Origin: Geoglobus acetivorans
Lineage (GTDB): Archaea; Halobacteriota; Archaeoglobi; Archaeoglobales; Archaeoglobaceae
Reading direction: 5' to 3'
DNA length: 64,000 nucleotides
NCBI RefSeq assembly: GCF_000789255.1
Contig: NZ_CP009552.1
Coordinates: 1,364,001 to 1,428,000 of the forward strand
Both the position numbers and the translations under genes were made by a program. Shown in pieces: positions 20,492-30,138 of the stretch. The notes beneath the pieces are model-generated. The model did not search any database, was not told where the DNA came from, and saw only the letters and a list, made by a program, of their open reading frames with translations. The first letter of the stretch is position 1; each line of letters starts with the position of its first letter.

Positions 20492-20564
20492 TGGACTCGT
20501 CGGGATTTGAACCCGAGGCCTCCGCCTCGCAAAGGCGGCGCTCTCCCAGCTGAGCTACGAGCCC
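20492..20564 (-). tRNA. tRNA-Ala (UGC)
   Basis: The minus strand folds as a 73-nt tRNA: acceptor GGGCUCG with CGAGUCC, which contains the G3-U70 pair that marks alanine tRNAs, D arm GCUCAGCUGGGAGAGC, anticodon loop UUUGCGA with anticodon UGC, and T arm CGGGUUCAAAUCCCG. CCA is not encoded. It lies in the 16S-23S spacer, the usual place in euryarchaea, and is cut out of the precursor. Confidence 0.98.
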
Positions 20565-20586
20565 ATGGACCTGTCAGCATTTAGGC

Positions 20587-20599
20587 TCCGGTGGGAGAA
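20587..20599. repeat. 16S rRNA processing stem, 3' arm
   Basis: The sequence TCCGGTGGGAGAA is the inverse of 22137-22149 on the other side of 16S. The two arms form the helix from which 16S is released. Confidence 0.8.
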
Positions 20600-20613
20600 A
20601 GGCCCGCTACGTT

Positions 20614-22109
<1,496 letters not shown>

Positions 22110-22136
22110 TGGCGGGGAAAAGGGTGAATACGTCCC

Positions 22137-22149
22137 TTCTCCCACCGGA
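22137..22149. repeat. 16S rRNA processing stem, 5' arm
   Basis: TTCTCCCACCGGA here is complementary to 20587-20599. It lies about 28 bases upstream of the 16S 5' end, in the leader of the operon. Confidence 0.8.
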
Positions 22150-22299
22150 TCTGCCTTGCTGACAGGCCCATCTCAGACGTGTCTCACCGGACACGTCCTC
22201 CTTAGCTATACCGCGGGTGGGAACACCGCCCCTCATTACAGGCATTACGCCCTTTCGGGGCCCTTGCCGGTCCCGCGGTTTTGGTAATATGTTATTGAG

Positions 22300-22470
22300 A
22301 CTTTATGATTTATAAGCTTTATCGTGCATCTCAACCCCCCTTGCGGGGATTTTTCTGCTGATGCTTGGTTATATAAACCTTGCCCTTGATCTCAGGGGCC
22401 TTCAACCTCGGAAAGCCCCCGCACGTGTAATTCCGCTAAGTACAGGGTGGAAATATAAAGCTTTTGGCTG
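22300..22470 (-). promoter_or_regulatory. Three tandem rRNA promoters
   Basis: Three TATA boxes face the 16S gene: CTTTATATTT (22451-22460), GTTTATATAA (about 22368-22378) and CTTATAAATC (about 22308-22317), each with a purine-rich BRE-like stretch before it. Between the second and third lies a hairpin with CCCC-GCAA-GGGG. Stacked promoters raise rRNA output, and loss of one would be buffered. The 480-base gap between fap7 and 16S otherwise holds only the leader with its processing arm and an A/T-rich stretch behind fap7 (22480-22592). Confidence 0.7.
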
Positions 22471-22592
22471 AAACCCAAGTGAAAAATAATTAAGGATGTT
22501 AAGAAAAGAGATTTCTGCAGGGATACTGCCAGATGCTGAATAGTTCAAGTTCTGGAGAAATAATCAAAACTGAATTTAGGGATGTCAGTAAG

Positions 22593-23123
22593 CTAAAGCC
22601 TCTTCCTGATAAATCCGTCAATTTCCCCTCCGATTTCGGATATCCAGTCCACGTTACCGGGGGGAGATGCAGCCTGCCTTAGATATATGCTTTCTACAAT
22701 TCCGGCAACTTCGTGAGGAGTCTTTCCTGTTGTATCAATTTCGTGCACTTCCGCACACATTTCGAGAGATTCAACAAGGATGTAGTCCACTATTTCCGCT
22801 TCAAGGTTCTCCAGAATCTTGTCCTCATCCCAGTTCTTGCTCTTCATCCTTTCTAAAAGCTCGGCCGGGTGACACCTCAGGACAGCACATCTGTCAGCAA
22901 CATGGTGGCTGAGATGTCCCTCCACAAAATCGCATTCCCATTCGTCCGGATCGAATCTCTCGGCAAGACAGTCGAGGTCGACCACGAGTTCATCTCCTTC
23001 TCTGGATATGCAGCCATAATATTCAGCCACCTCATTCAGATGAATGACTCTGTAACCTTTTTTCCTGAGTATCTCCGAAACCGTGGTTTTTCCAACTCCA
23101 GGAGTGCCGGTTATTGCGAACAT
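22593..23123 (-). CDS. AK6/Fap7-type adenylate kinase, ribosome assembly factor
   Basis: The 176-residue P-loop protein starts MFAITGTPGVGKTT and shows the AK6/Fap7 pattern FVEGHLSHHVADRCAVLRCHPAELLERM. In eukaryotes and archaea this protein acts in final maturation of the small-subunit rRNA with ribosomal protein S11/uS11. Its gene lies directly upstream of the 16S operon on the same strand, with the rRNA promoters in between. It overlaps hisC by 13 bases, so its expression comes from the mobA-moaA-hisC operon. The link to rRNA is suggestive, not proven. Confidence 0.88.
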   Translation of the reverse strand: MFAITGTPGVGKTTVSEILRKKGYRVIHLNEVAEYYGCISREGDELVVDLDCLAERFDPDEWECDFVEGHLSHHVADRCAVLRCHPAELLERMKSKNWDEDKILENLEAEIVDYILVESLEMCAEVHEIDTTGKTPHEVAGIVESIYLRQAASPPGNVDWISEIGGEIDGFIRKRL

Positions 23124-24157
23124 AGTACTTCCCTCAGCGCATCAACGAAGATTCTGTTCTGCTCCTCGGTCCCAACACTCACCCTGACCGCATTTTCGCC
23201 AGCGCCATCGAAATTCCTTAGAGATCTTACAATCACGCCCCTCCTTTCAAGCCTCTCTGCAAGATCACGGGAGGAAATATCAGTCTCGAAAAAGATGAAG
23301 TTGGCATCAGATTTCACAGGCCTTGCGATTTTTTTAAGCTCGGAATAAAGCCATCCTCTGCCATAAATGATTTTTCTCACCGTTTCCTTCATCCACTCGG
23401 TGTCCTCCAGTGCCGCAAGTGCGGCAGATATTGCAATGGATGAAAGAGAGAAAGGTGGATTGACCTTCATGAATGCCTTTCTCAACGACGGGTGCATAAT
23501 CCCGTAGCCAACTCTGAGGTTCGCCAGCCCAAACGCCTTTGAAAACGTTCTACCTATGATCACGTTCTCATATTCTGCAAGTTTCAGCATATCCCTTTCC
23601 GCAAACTCAGCATAGGCCTCATCAATAAACACGTATCCTCTTACAGACTCTATCACCTCCCGGACAAAGTCAAAATCTTCAGAGTTGCCTGTGGGATTGT
23701 TTGGCGTACAGATGATTGTAAGTTTCGCTCCTTTCACATATTCTGCCATTCTGTAATTCGCATCCCTTTTCAGCCTGATCTCATCCGCTCTGTAAATTCT
23801 GGCGAGAATGGAGTAATACGGAAAGGTTGGAGGAGCATAGCAAACACCATCTCCAGGATCAATGAGCATCTTGAAAACCGATTCAAGGACTCCGTCCATT
23901 CCGGCTGAGAGTGCAATCATTTCTGGCTCATATCCGATGTATTCAGAAATTCTCTCCCTGAGTTCCTCAGGATCGGAAGGGGGATAGACGTTGAGGCGAT
24001 ATGGATTCTTCAGAATCTCCGCCACCAGTGGGGAAAAGCCGTAAGGATTCTCGTTGGATGCAAGCTTGATGATTCTCTTCAACCCGTATTTTTTCTTTAT
24101 CTCTTCGATGCTCTTTCCGGGAACATATTCCGGTATCCTGTCTATGTCACTCCTCAT
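23111..24157 (-). CDS. hisC: Histidinol-phosphate aminotransferase
   Basis: This fold-type I PLP enzyme of 348 residues transfers the amino group from glutamate to imidazole-acetol phosphate in histidine synthesis. Visible marks are KLASNENPYG at the N-terminus, TPNNPTGN, YVFIDEAYAEF and the PLP lysine in RTFSKAFGLANLRVGYG. No other his genes are near, so the alternative of another aromatic or phosphonate aminotransferase is possible but less likely. It overlaps the 55-residue gene by 11 bases and fap7 by 13. Confidence 0.9.
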   Translation of the reverse strand: MRSDIDRIPEYVPGKSIEEIKKKYGLKRIIKLASNENPYGFSPLVAEILKNPYRLNVYPPSDPEELRERISEYIGYEPEMIALSAGMDGVLESVFKMLIDPGDGVCYAPPTFPYYSILARIYRADEIRLKRDANYRMAEYVKGAKLTIICTPNNPTGNSEDFDFVREVIESVRGYVFIDEAYAEFAERDMLKLAEYENVIIGRTFSKAFGLANLRVGYGIMHPSLRKAFMKVNPPFSLSSIAISAALAALEDTEWMKETVRKIIYGRGWLYSELKKIARPVKSDANFIFFETDISSRDLAERLERRGVIVRSLRNFDGAGENAVRVSVGTEEQNRIFVDALREVLCSQ

Positions 24158-24314
24158 CTTCTCTGCTTATTTTTATTTCAATCTCAGACCATTTCTCCGG
24201 CACACCCTTCAGGGTTGACACGAGGGCAACGATGACCTTCAGAAAGACATCCTTCACGTAGCGGTTTACAGGAATCTCCTTTCCATCTATTTTTATCTCG
24301 ACCAAATCAATCAC
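24147..24314 (-). CDS. Conserved-looking 55-residue protein between moaA and hisC
   Basis: A GTG at 24314 opens a 55-codon frame that overlaps moaA by 8 bases and hisC by 11, filling the only gap of the operon. The protein starts VIDLVEIKIDGKEIPVNRYV, goes on through a hydrophobic DVFLKVIVALVSTLKG helix and ends WSEIEIKISREDEE, a compact alpha/beta pattern. The coupled overlaps at both ends and the amphipathic composition make it a real gene. I recognise no family. Confidence 0.72.
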   Translation of the reverse strand: MIDLVEIKIDGKEIPVNRYVKDVFLKVIVALVSTLKGVPEKWSEIEIKISREDEE

Positions 24315-25191
24315 CCCTGTAATAAGGCTCTCTCAACAGTATCGCATCTCTTATAACGTTTAATAATCTTTCTCCGCTTAAGCCACGAACGTCAACAAGA
24401 TTGTCGTTTCTCATAAGACATGGTTTTATTTTTCCATCAGCTGTAACCCTTATTCTGTTGCAGGAATGGCAGAACTCCGAATTATCAACAGGCTTTACAA
24501 GTTCAACGGCAAAGTCATCGAATATGTACTGCCTTCTTTTCTGCATGCCCCTGACCCTGATTTCCCTCGCACTTCTTTCAAATCGCTCTTTAAGCCGGAA
24601 CACGTCAAAATACCCCTCCCCATTATAGTTAAGATTGACAAGTTCTATAAATTGCAGAATAAGTTTTCCTCTGAACCTTCTGGCGAATTCGATCATTCCA
24701 TCAATTTCATCAAGATTCAGTCCAGCAATTAGGACCATGTTGAGCTTTACGGGAGTCAAACCGGCTTTAATTGCTTCTTCTATCCCCTCAATGACCCTTT
24801 CAATCTTCCCGCCTCTCGTCATTGCCCGGTATTTTTTCGCATCAAGGGTGTCAAGACTCACGTTAACTCTGTCCAGTCCAGCACGTTTCAAATCATCGAC
24901 ATACCTGCTCAAAAGCTGTCCGTTGGTTGTCATCGAGATTTCATCAAATTTTGGAAGCTTTTCTACGACCTCTACGATATCCTTCCTCACAAGGGGTTCT
25001 CCCCCTGTGATCTTGACCTTCCTGATACCCAGTTCTTTGAAAGCTTCGGCAATTTCGGCTATCTCGTCTGGAGAAAGCTCATCTCCACTATGATAACCTT
25101 CCCTGTGACAGTAAAAACAGTTCAGGTTGCACCTCGAAGTTACAGAAATCCTCAGATTCGTGATCTTTCTTCCAAATCTGTCGACAAGCAT
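24307..25191 (-). CDS. moaA: GTP 3',8-cyclase MoaA
   Basis: MoaA is the radical-SAM enzyme that starts molybdopterin synthesis from GTP. The N-terminal cluster motif is CNLNCFYCHREG (Cx3Cx2C), the C-terminal cluster is CHSCNRIRVTADGKIKPC, and the SAM site KITGGEPLVRKD is present. At 294 residues it is slightly short but complete for archaea. The start overlaps the end of mobA by 40 bases. Together with mobA it points to Mo or W enzymes in this organism. Confidence 0.96.
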   Translation of the reverse strand: MLVDRFGRKITNLRISVTSRCNLNCFYCHREGYHSGDELSPDEIAEIAEAFKELGIRKVKITGGEPLVRKDIVEVVEKLPKFDEISMTTNGQLLSRYVDDLKRAGLDRVNVSLDTLDAKKYRAMTRGGKIERVIEGIEEAIKAGLTPVKLNMVLIAGLNLDEIDGMIEFARRFRGKLILQFIELVNLNYNGEGYFDVFRLKERFERSAREIRVRGMQKRRQYIFDDFAVELVKPVDNSEFCHSCNRIRVTADGKIKPCLMRNDNLVDVRGLSGERLLNVIRDAILLREPYYRGD

Positions 25192-25769
25192 AGTTTTTCA
25201 GCTCGCTCCACGTCTTCACGGGTATTTACATTAAAGAAAGATATCAGATTTTTATCAATTTTTCGTAAACATTCAATATCATAAAGAGCAACGTTATTGC
25301 TCCGGAATACGGGAGCAAGTATCTTTCTCTCGTTTTTTTCGAAGCTTCTCTCGATTTCGTGAATAATATTCGGAGAGTATACAGCCAGCAAAGGCTCAAG
25401 TCTTCCATCATTCCAGACCGGCAGCAGCACATCTGCATCACATTTTTCAGCCTCAGCATACAGCTTTTCCAAAACTTTTGCCTTAACAAAGGGCATATCG
25501 CAGGCAACAACTACTGTCCTGCGCCTGAAGTGTTTTAAAGCTGAATGTATCCCTGCAAGGGGGCCAAAATTCCTCACGGAATCCACAACACAGCAGTGGC
25601 CTTCAAAAAGCCGCTTTTGGCCTTCATCTCTGCAGACAATAACTGTTTCAAATTCGGCAAATTCCTCTGTGAGCCTTTCAATAATCTTTTTTCCACAAAT
25701 TCTTATCTGAGACTTTTCAGCACCGCCAAGCCTCCTCCCCTTCCCCCCGACGAGAATTGCGACGTTCAC
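25152..25769 (-). CDS. mobA: Molybdenum cofactor guanylyltransferase MobA
   Basis: MobA attaches GMP to molybdopterin to form the bis-MGD cofactor used by the DMSO-reductase family. The N-terminus AILVGGKGRRLGG is the nucleotide-binding LxxGxxRRxG, followed by CGKKIIERL and VVACDMPFVKAKVLEKL with the metal-binding Asp. The length of 205 residues is normal. A TATA-like TATTTAAATAG (25787-25799) shared with the divergent mfnA probably serves both. It heads the operon mobA-moaA-small gene-hisC-fap7. Confidence 0.93.
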   Translation of the reverse strand: MNVAILVGGKGRRLGGAEKSQIRICGKKIIERLTEEFAEFETVIVCRDEGQKRLFEGHCCVVDSVRNFGPLAGIHSALKHFRRRTVVVACDMPFVKAKVLEKLYAEAEKCDADVLLPVWNDGRLEPLLAVYSPNIIHEIERSFEKNERKILAPVFRSNNVALYDIECLRKIDKNLISFFNVNTREDVERAEKLCLSTDLEERSRI

Positions 25770-25816
25770 ATCAGAAATGGATTAGTTATTTAAATAGTTG
25801 TTCCCAAACGCCAGAC

Positions 25817-26935
25817 ATGGATGTGATTGAAGAACTCAAAGCTGTCAGAGGCAGAGATATCCCCTACTCGAGAGTTCTCAGCTCAATGTGCACTGTCCCG
25901 CATCCTGTTGCGGCTGAAGCTCACAGTTTATTTATTGAAACAAACCTTGGAGACCCGGGCATTTTCGTCGGAACCATGGAGCTTGAAAAAAAGGTCATCT
26001 CAATGCTGGGCAGACTGCTGGGCAACGAAAATGCTGCCGGGTACATATCATCCGGAGGGACTGAAGCAAATATTCAGGGAATCAGGGCTGCAAGAAACCT
26101 GAAAAAAGTGGAGAAACCAAACATAGTCATTCCAAAATCTGCCCACTTTTCATTCGAAAAAATAGGCGACATCCTCGGAGTAGAGATAAGAAGAGCAAAG
26201 CTGGACGAAAACTATTGCGTGGATGTATCGGAAGTTGAAAAACTTGTGAACGATAACACCGTGGCGCTCGTGGGCATAGCCGGAACAACAGAGCTTGGAC
26301 AGGTGGACGATATCAAAGAGCTGGGAAGAATTGCAGAAGAACAGGACGTTTTTCTGCACATCGATGCAGCTTTTGGTGGACTTGTTCTACCATTTCTTGA
26401 CGAGAGAATCCCGTTTGATTTCGAAGTAAGGGCTGTGAGCTCGATAACCGTCGATCCCCACAAAATGGGCATGGCCACGATCCCCGCGGGAGGGATACTT
26501 TTCAGAGACGAGAACTTCCTCAAAGCCCTCGAAGTTGAAACACCCTACCTGACAACGAGGTTTCAGTACACCCTAACCGGAACGCGACCCGGAACAGGTG
26601 TCGCCTCAACCTATGCGGTGCTAAAGCATCTTGGATACGATGGGATGAAAAGGATCGTGAGGGAGTGTCTCAGAAACACCAGAGCGCTCGTGGAGGAGAT
26701 GAAAACCCTTGGGTTTGAGCCTGTGGTGGAGCCTGTGATGAACGTGGTTTCATTCCACGCACGTGATGCCGGCAGGCTGAAGGATGAACTATACAGGAGA
26801 AGATGGGTGATATCAACCATCCGGGAACCTGAAGCCATCAGGATGGTCATAATGCCACACGTAAATGAGGAAATGATAAAGGAATTCATTTCAGATTTCA
26901 GGCAGATGCTCATCCAGCTCGGATATCAAAGTTAA
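25817..26935 (+). CDS. mfnA: L-tyrosine/L-aspartate decarboxylase MfnA
   Basis: MfnA is a PLP decarboxylase that makes tyramine for methanofuran or beta-alanine for coenzyme A. The 372 residues show SSGGTEANIQGI, HIDAAFGGLVLPFL and the PLP lysine in TVDPHKMGMATIPAGG. The start is placed at the ATG of MDVIEELKAVRGRD because a TATTTAAATAG box lies about 26 bases upstream; an earlier in-frame ATG would overlap the promoter. Archaeoglobales use methanofuran in one-carbon metabolism, so tyrosine is the likely main substrate. It faces away from mobA. Confidence 0.93.
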   Translation: MDVIEELKAVRGRDIPYSRVLSSMCTVPHPVAAEAHSLFIETNLGDPGIFVGTMELEKKVISMLGRLLGNENAAGYISSGGTEANIQGIRAARNLKKVEKPNIVIPKSAHFSFEKIGDILGVEIRRAKLDENYCVDVSEVEKLVNDNTVALVGIAGTTELGQVDDIKELGRIAEEQDVFLHIDAAFGGLVLPFLDERIPFDFEVRAVSSITVDPHKMGMATIPAGGILFRDENFLKALEVETPYLTTRFQYTLTGTRPGTGVASTYAVLKHLGYDGMKRIVRECLRNTRALVEEMKTLGFEPVVEPVMNVVSFHARDAGRLKDELYRRRWVISTIREPEAIRMVIMPHVNEEMIKEFISDFRQMLIQLGYQS

Positions 26936-26973
26936 TCCAAAGATTTAACTAAGAAGCAGGGAAAGGTAAGGTA

Positions 26974-27576
26974 ATGATACTGGGAATATGTGGAAGTCCC
27001 AGGAAGAAAGCAACGCATTTCGTTCTTGAAAGAGCCTTGGAAATGCTCGAAGAAATGGGATACGAAACGGAATTTTTCACCGTGAGAGGCAAGAAAATAA
27101 ATTTCTGCACTCACTGCGATTACTGTCTCAAGCACAAAAAGTGCGTGTTCAGCGACGATGTTTCCGAACTTTACGAGCTGATTGAAAAAGCAGACGGCCT
27201 CATTCTCGCCACCCCCACATATAACAGCGGCGTCTCAGCACAGCTCAAGGCGATCATGGACAGGACGAGGGCTATTCTGGCAAAGGACCCAAACATCCTC
27301 AGAGGAAAGGTGGGCATGGGCATTGCGGTCGGTGGCGACAGAATGGGGGGGCAGGAGATTGCCCTTCTTCAGATCCACGCATTCTTTATTCTGAACGGAG
27401 TTATTCCCGCTGGGGGAGGTGCTTACGGGGCAAATCTGGGGGCAACGTTCTGGAGCAAAGATACGCTTGAGGGAGTCATGGAGGATGAAGAGGGTTTCCG
27501 AAGCCTGAAAAAAACAATTAAAAAATTCGCAAAATTTATTGCCGAATACAGAACCGGAAAGGTTAAAAGTGCCTGA
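26974..27576 (+). CDS. Iron-sulfur flavoprotein (Isf)
   Basis: The 200-residue protein has the FMN-binding flavodoxin-like start GICGSPRKKATH and the compact cysteine motif CTHCDYCLKHKKC (Cx2Cx2Cx5C) typical of Isf, which passes electrons between ferredoxin and small acceptors such as O2 or H2O2. ATPTYNSGVSAQLKAIMDR forms the second FMN loop. It lies 15 bases ahead of afpA, a pair known from Archaeoglobus, so they probably work together. Confidence 0.9.
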   Translation: MILGICGSPRKKATHFVLERALEMLEEMGYETEFFTVRGKKINFCTHCDYCLKHKKCVFSDDVSELYELIEKADGLILATPTYNSGVSAQLKAIMDRTRAILAKDPNILRGKVGMGIAVGGDRMGGQEIALLQIHAFFILNGVIPAGGGAYGANLGATFWSKDTLEGVMEDEEGFRSLKKTIKKFAKFIAEYRTGKVKSA

Positions 27577-27591
27577 AATGTAATTATTTTT

Positions 27592-28164
27592 ATGGATAAA
27601 AAGCTCAGAATTGCCTGGGGAATCACGGGAGCAGGGGATAGAATCAAAGAGACATTTGACGTTATGAAGAATATAAAAAGGAACCACCCCGTCGAAATAA
27701 AGGTATTTGCCTCCAAGGCAGGTGAGCAGGTTTTAAAATGGTATAAAATGGTGGACGATGTTAAAAACTCTTTTGACGGTTACAGGGTGGAAGTAAACGC
27801 CAATTCTCCATTTCTCGCAGGTTCGATTCAAACGGGGAAGTATTCCTGTCTGGTGATAGCTCCCGCAACCGCAAACACAATTGCAAAGATATCGATGGGT
27901 ATTGCCGACACTCTGCTGTGCAATTCTGCCCTCATGGCTCTAAAGGCGTATGTACCCGTCATAGTAATGCCCTCCGATTACGAGGAAGGAGAGGTCATCA
28001 CAGACCTTCCAGATGGCAAAAAACTCAGACTGAGAATCAGAAAAGAGGACGTGGACCACGTTGAAAAGCTTAAAATGATAGATGGCATACTGGTCGTAAC
28101 CGAACCTGAGGAAATCGAGAGAAAAATAGCAGAAATACTGAAATCGAGATTGAATGAAGAATGA
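27592..28164 (+). CDS. afpA: Archaeoflavoprotein AfpA
   Basis: This 190-residue protein is of the flavoprotein/HFCD fold: WGITGAGDRIKETFDVMK at the start and a flavin-binding VIAPATANTIAKISMGIADTLLCN in the middle. The sequence matches AfpA, first described from A. fulgidus as an FMN protein next to Isf, with ferredoxin-linked electron transfer suggested. It follows isf by 15 bases. Its physiological substrate is unknown. Confidence 0.9.
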   Translation: MDKKLRIAWGITGAGDRIKETFDVMKNIKRNHPVEIKVFASKAGEQVLKWYKMVDDVKNSFDGYRVEVNANSPFLAGSIQTGKYSCLVIAPATANTIAKISMGIADTLLCNSALMALKAYVPVIVMPSDYEEGEVITDLPDGKKLRLRIRKEDVDHVEKLKMIDGILVVTEPEEIERKIAEILKSRLNEE

Positions 28165-28241
28165 ACTCTGGCAGCAGAATGCTCTAAACCAGCAGTATGG
28201 ATTCCGAGGAATATAAATACCACCTGCGCTAACCTGTTATT

Positions 28242-28436
28242 ATGAGTTTGAGAATTCTCGTTTGTCCGGTGTGCAACTCCACGGACGTGGAGCTTGACAC
28301 AGGCGGGGTTTCTGGAAAGTACTACTGCAAGAACTGCGGGTACATTGGCAGCTATGTAATGGAAATGACTGAAGGGGAATATGAAGAGATGCACAAAATG
28401 GAGGAAATGAAAAAGGAACATGATGAAAGTAAATGA
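28242..28436 (+). CDS. Small zinc-ribbon protein
   Basis: The 64 residues contain one zinc ribbon, CPVCNSTDVEL then YYCKNCGYIG, followed by a charged helical tail (residues 38-64) rich in Glu, Met and Lys. It may act as a nucleic-acid or protein adaptor. A TATA (AATATAAATAC) near 28210-28220 lies about 27 bases before the ATG, which supports the start. Its end overlaps the ribA-like gene by 17 bases. Confidence 0.82.
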   Translation: MSLRILVCPVCNSTDVELDTGGVSGKYYCKNCGYIGSYVMEMTEGEYEEMHKMEEMKKEHDESK

Positions 28437-29592
28437 GAAACTTCTCAAAAATTATATACCCAGAGTGTCCCCGCTGAGCATGGACTGCAACGGCACAGTA
28501 ATTCATGATGGAAAAAAGGCAATTGTGAGTTTTCCTGCCGAATTGGTGGATACACAATCCATAAATCTCCTGATGAAGAACTGTGACAGGATTATTCTCG
28601 CAATGCCCTGGAAGAATATCGTTTATCTCGGGCTTAACAGGTACAGATTCTATGACGGGAGGTACATACCTGTGGATTACAGAGACAACGGAGAGGCGGG
28701 GAAAAAAGCCGAATTCATCAGAAAACTTGCAGAAGGTAAAATAAAGCAGGATGAAATAATATATCCCGGAAATATTTTCGTTGAAGAGGTTAAGGAAAAC
28801 GGAGTTCTCGAAAGACCCTTTTTTGGCGAAGCCAGTATTGACGTTTCAAGGCTGAATAATCTGAAGCTAACAGCGGTCTACGGGTACCTCATGAACGAGG
28901 ATGGAAGCTATGCAGACCCGGACTTTGCAAGAGACTTTGCCGACGAGAAAGGTTTCGAGTTTACATCAATACAGGAGATAATCGATAAAAGATTGAAGGG
29001 GGAAAAGCTCGTCAGACGGGTTGTTGAGGCAACACTTCCAACCAAATTTTACGGCACGTTCAGAGCGGTGGGGTACGAGACGCCCCTCGGAGAAATCGTG
29101 GCCCTCGTGAGAGGAAGCAACCTAAGAGAGGTTCCTGTCAGAATTCATTCTGAATGTCTCACCGGCGACATTTTCCACTCCCTGAGATGCGATTGCGGAG
29201 AACAGCTTGAAAAGGCACTGAAAAAAATTGATGTCGAAAACAGAGGTGTTCTTATATACATGAGGGGTCATGAGGGCAGAGGAATTGGCCTGCTCAACAA
29301 GCTCATGGCATACAGGCTTCAGGAAGATGGCAAGGATACGGTCGAGGCAAACCTGGAGCTTGGATTCCCATCAGACATGAGAAGTTACGGCATAGCGGCG
29401 CAGATCTTGCTTGACCTCGGAGTGAAAAAAGTGAGACTCATGACAAACAATCCGGAAAAAATTGAGGAACTCAAGGCCTACGGATTTGAGGTCGTGAGAG
29501 AGCCGATAGAGATTGAGCCGCACGAAGAAAACTACGTTTACCTGAAAACCAAGAAGGAAAAGATGGGGCACATGATCTGCATAAATGATTGA
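28420..29592 (+). CDS. GTP cyclohydrolase II-like protein with degenerate RibB-like N-terminus
   Basis: The C-terminal half (about residue 205 to 390) is a complete GTP cyclohydrolase II: zinc ligands in SECLTGDIFHSLRCDCGEQL, the MRGHEGRGIGLLNK loop and the catalytic DMRSYGIAAQILLDLG. It would open GTP to the pyrimidine used for riboflavin. The N-terminal half looks like a DHBP synthase (RibB) relative, seen in GEASIDVSRLNNLKLTAVYGYLMNEDG, but the acidic RibB active-site motif is absent and HTEA has become GEAS, so this half is probably inactive. The order resembles bacterial RibBA fusions. Start could be Met1 or Met2. Confidence 0.85.
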   Translation: MMKVNEKLLKNYIPRVSPLSMDCNGTVIHDGKKAIVSFPAELVDTQSINLLMKNCDRIILAMPWKNIVYLGLNRYRFYDGRYIPVDYRDNGEAGKKAEFIRKLAEGKIKQDEIIYPGNIFVEEVKENGVLERPFFGEASIDVSRLNNLKLTAVYGYLMNEDGSYADPDFARDFADEKGFEFTSIQEIIDKRLKGEKLVRRVVEATLPTKFYGTFRAVGYETPLGEIVALVRGSNLREVPVRIHSECLTGDIFHSLRCDCGEQLEKALKKIDVENRGVLIYMRGHEGRGIGLLNKLMAYRLQEDGKDTVEANLELGFPSDMRSYGIAAQILLDLGVKKVRLMTNNPEKIEELKAYGFEVVREPIEIEPHEENYVYLKTKKEKMGHMICIND

Positions 29593-29664
29593 TTGTATTT
29601 GCAATACCCGTACCCACCACCATTATTTCAGCCATCCGGGTGCCTTGGGAAAGATAAACAAGCT

Positions 29665-30072
29665 TCAGAACTCCTCCTCCCACGTGAGAATCGTATGAGT
29701 GTAGGTGCCTTCTTCCTCCCTGATACCCCTCCTGACCTCGGAAACGTGGGCATGCTTTGCCCCTATCCTTTCGAGAATGAAGTCCACAGCCTCCTCAGGA
29801 TTGGAGTCGCCACATGTGTAGACGTCTATGGCTGCATACCCAAGCTCAGGCCAGGTATGAATCGAGATGTGAGATTCGGCAATTATAACTGCCCCTGACA
29901 CCCCGGCAGGCATGAACTTGAAAAAATGAGATGCCTTCACAGTCATTTTTGCGTGCTTTGCAGCATCCTTGAAAATCCTCTCTATCTTCTTTGGATCCGA
30001 GAGAACGTCCGGATTGCACCCTGAAGCCTCCACTATAATGTGTGTCCCCTCTGTTCCCACGACGGGAGTCAT
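29665..30072 (-). CDS. speD: S-adenosylmethionine decarboxylase proenzyme (SpeD)
   Basis: The 135-residue proenzyme cuts itself between Glu66 and Ser67 in AESHISIHTWPE to form its pyruvoyl group; His71 and the later Cys (YTCGDSNP) are the conserved processing and proton-transfer residues. The class 1B size is right for archaea. In archaea the product may serve polyamines, or some homologues decarboxylate arginine, so the substrate needs care, though the TEGTHIIVEASGC start is closer to the SAM enzymes. It sits 66 bases downstream of topA on the same strand. Confidence 0.93.
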   Translation of the reverse strand: MTPVVGTEGTHIIVEASGCNPDVLSDPKKIERIFKDAAKHAKMTVKASHFFKFMPAGVSGAVIIAESHISIHTWPELGYAAIDVYTCGDSNPEEAVDFILERIGAKHAHVSEVRRGIREEEGTYTHTILTWEEEF

Positions 30073-30138
30073 CGCCTTGAGTTTCTCGTCTGGATTTTAA
30101 AATCTATTCCTCTCCTGAGGGCCGATGAACTGCAATCA

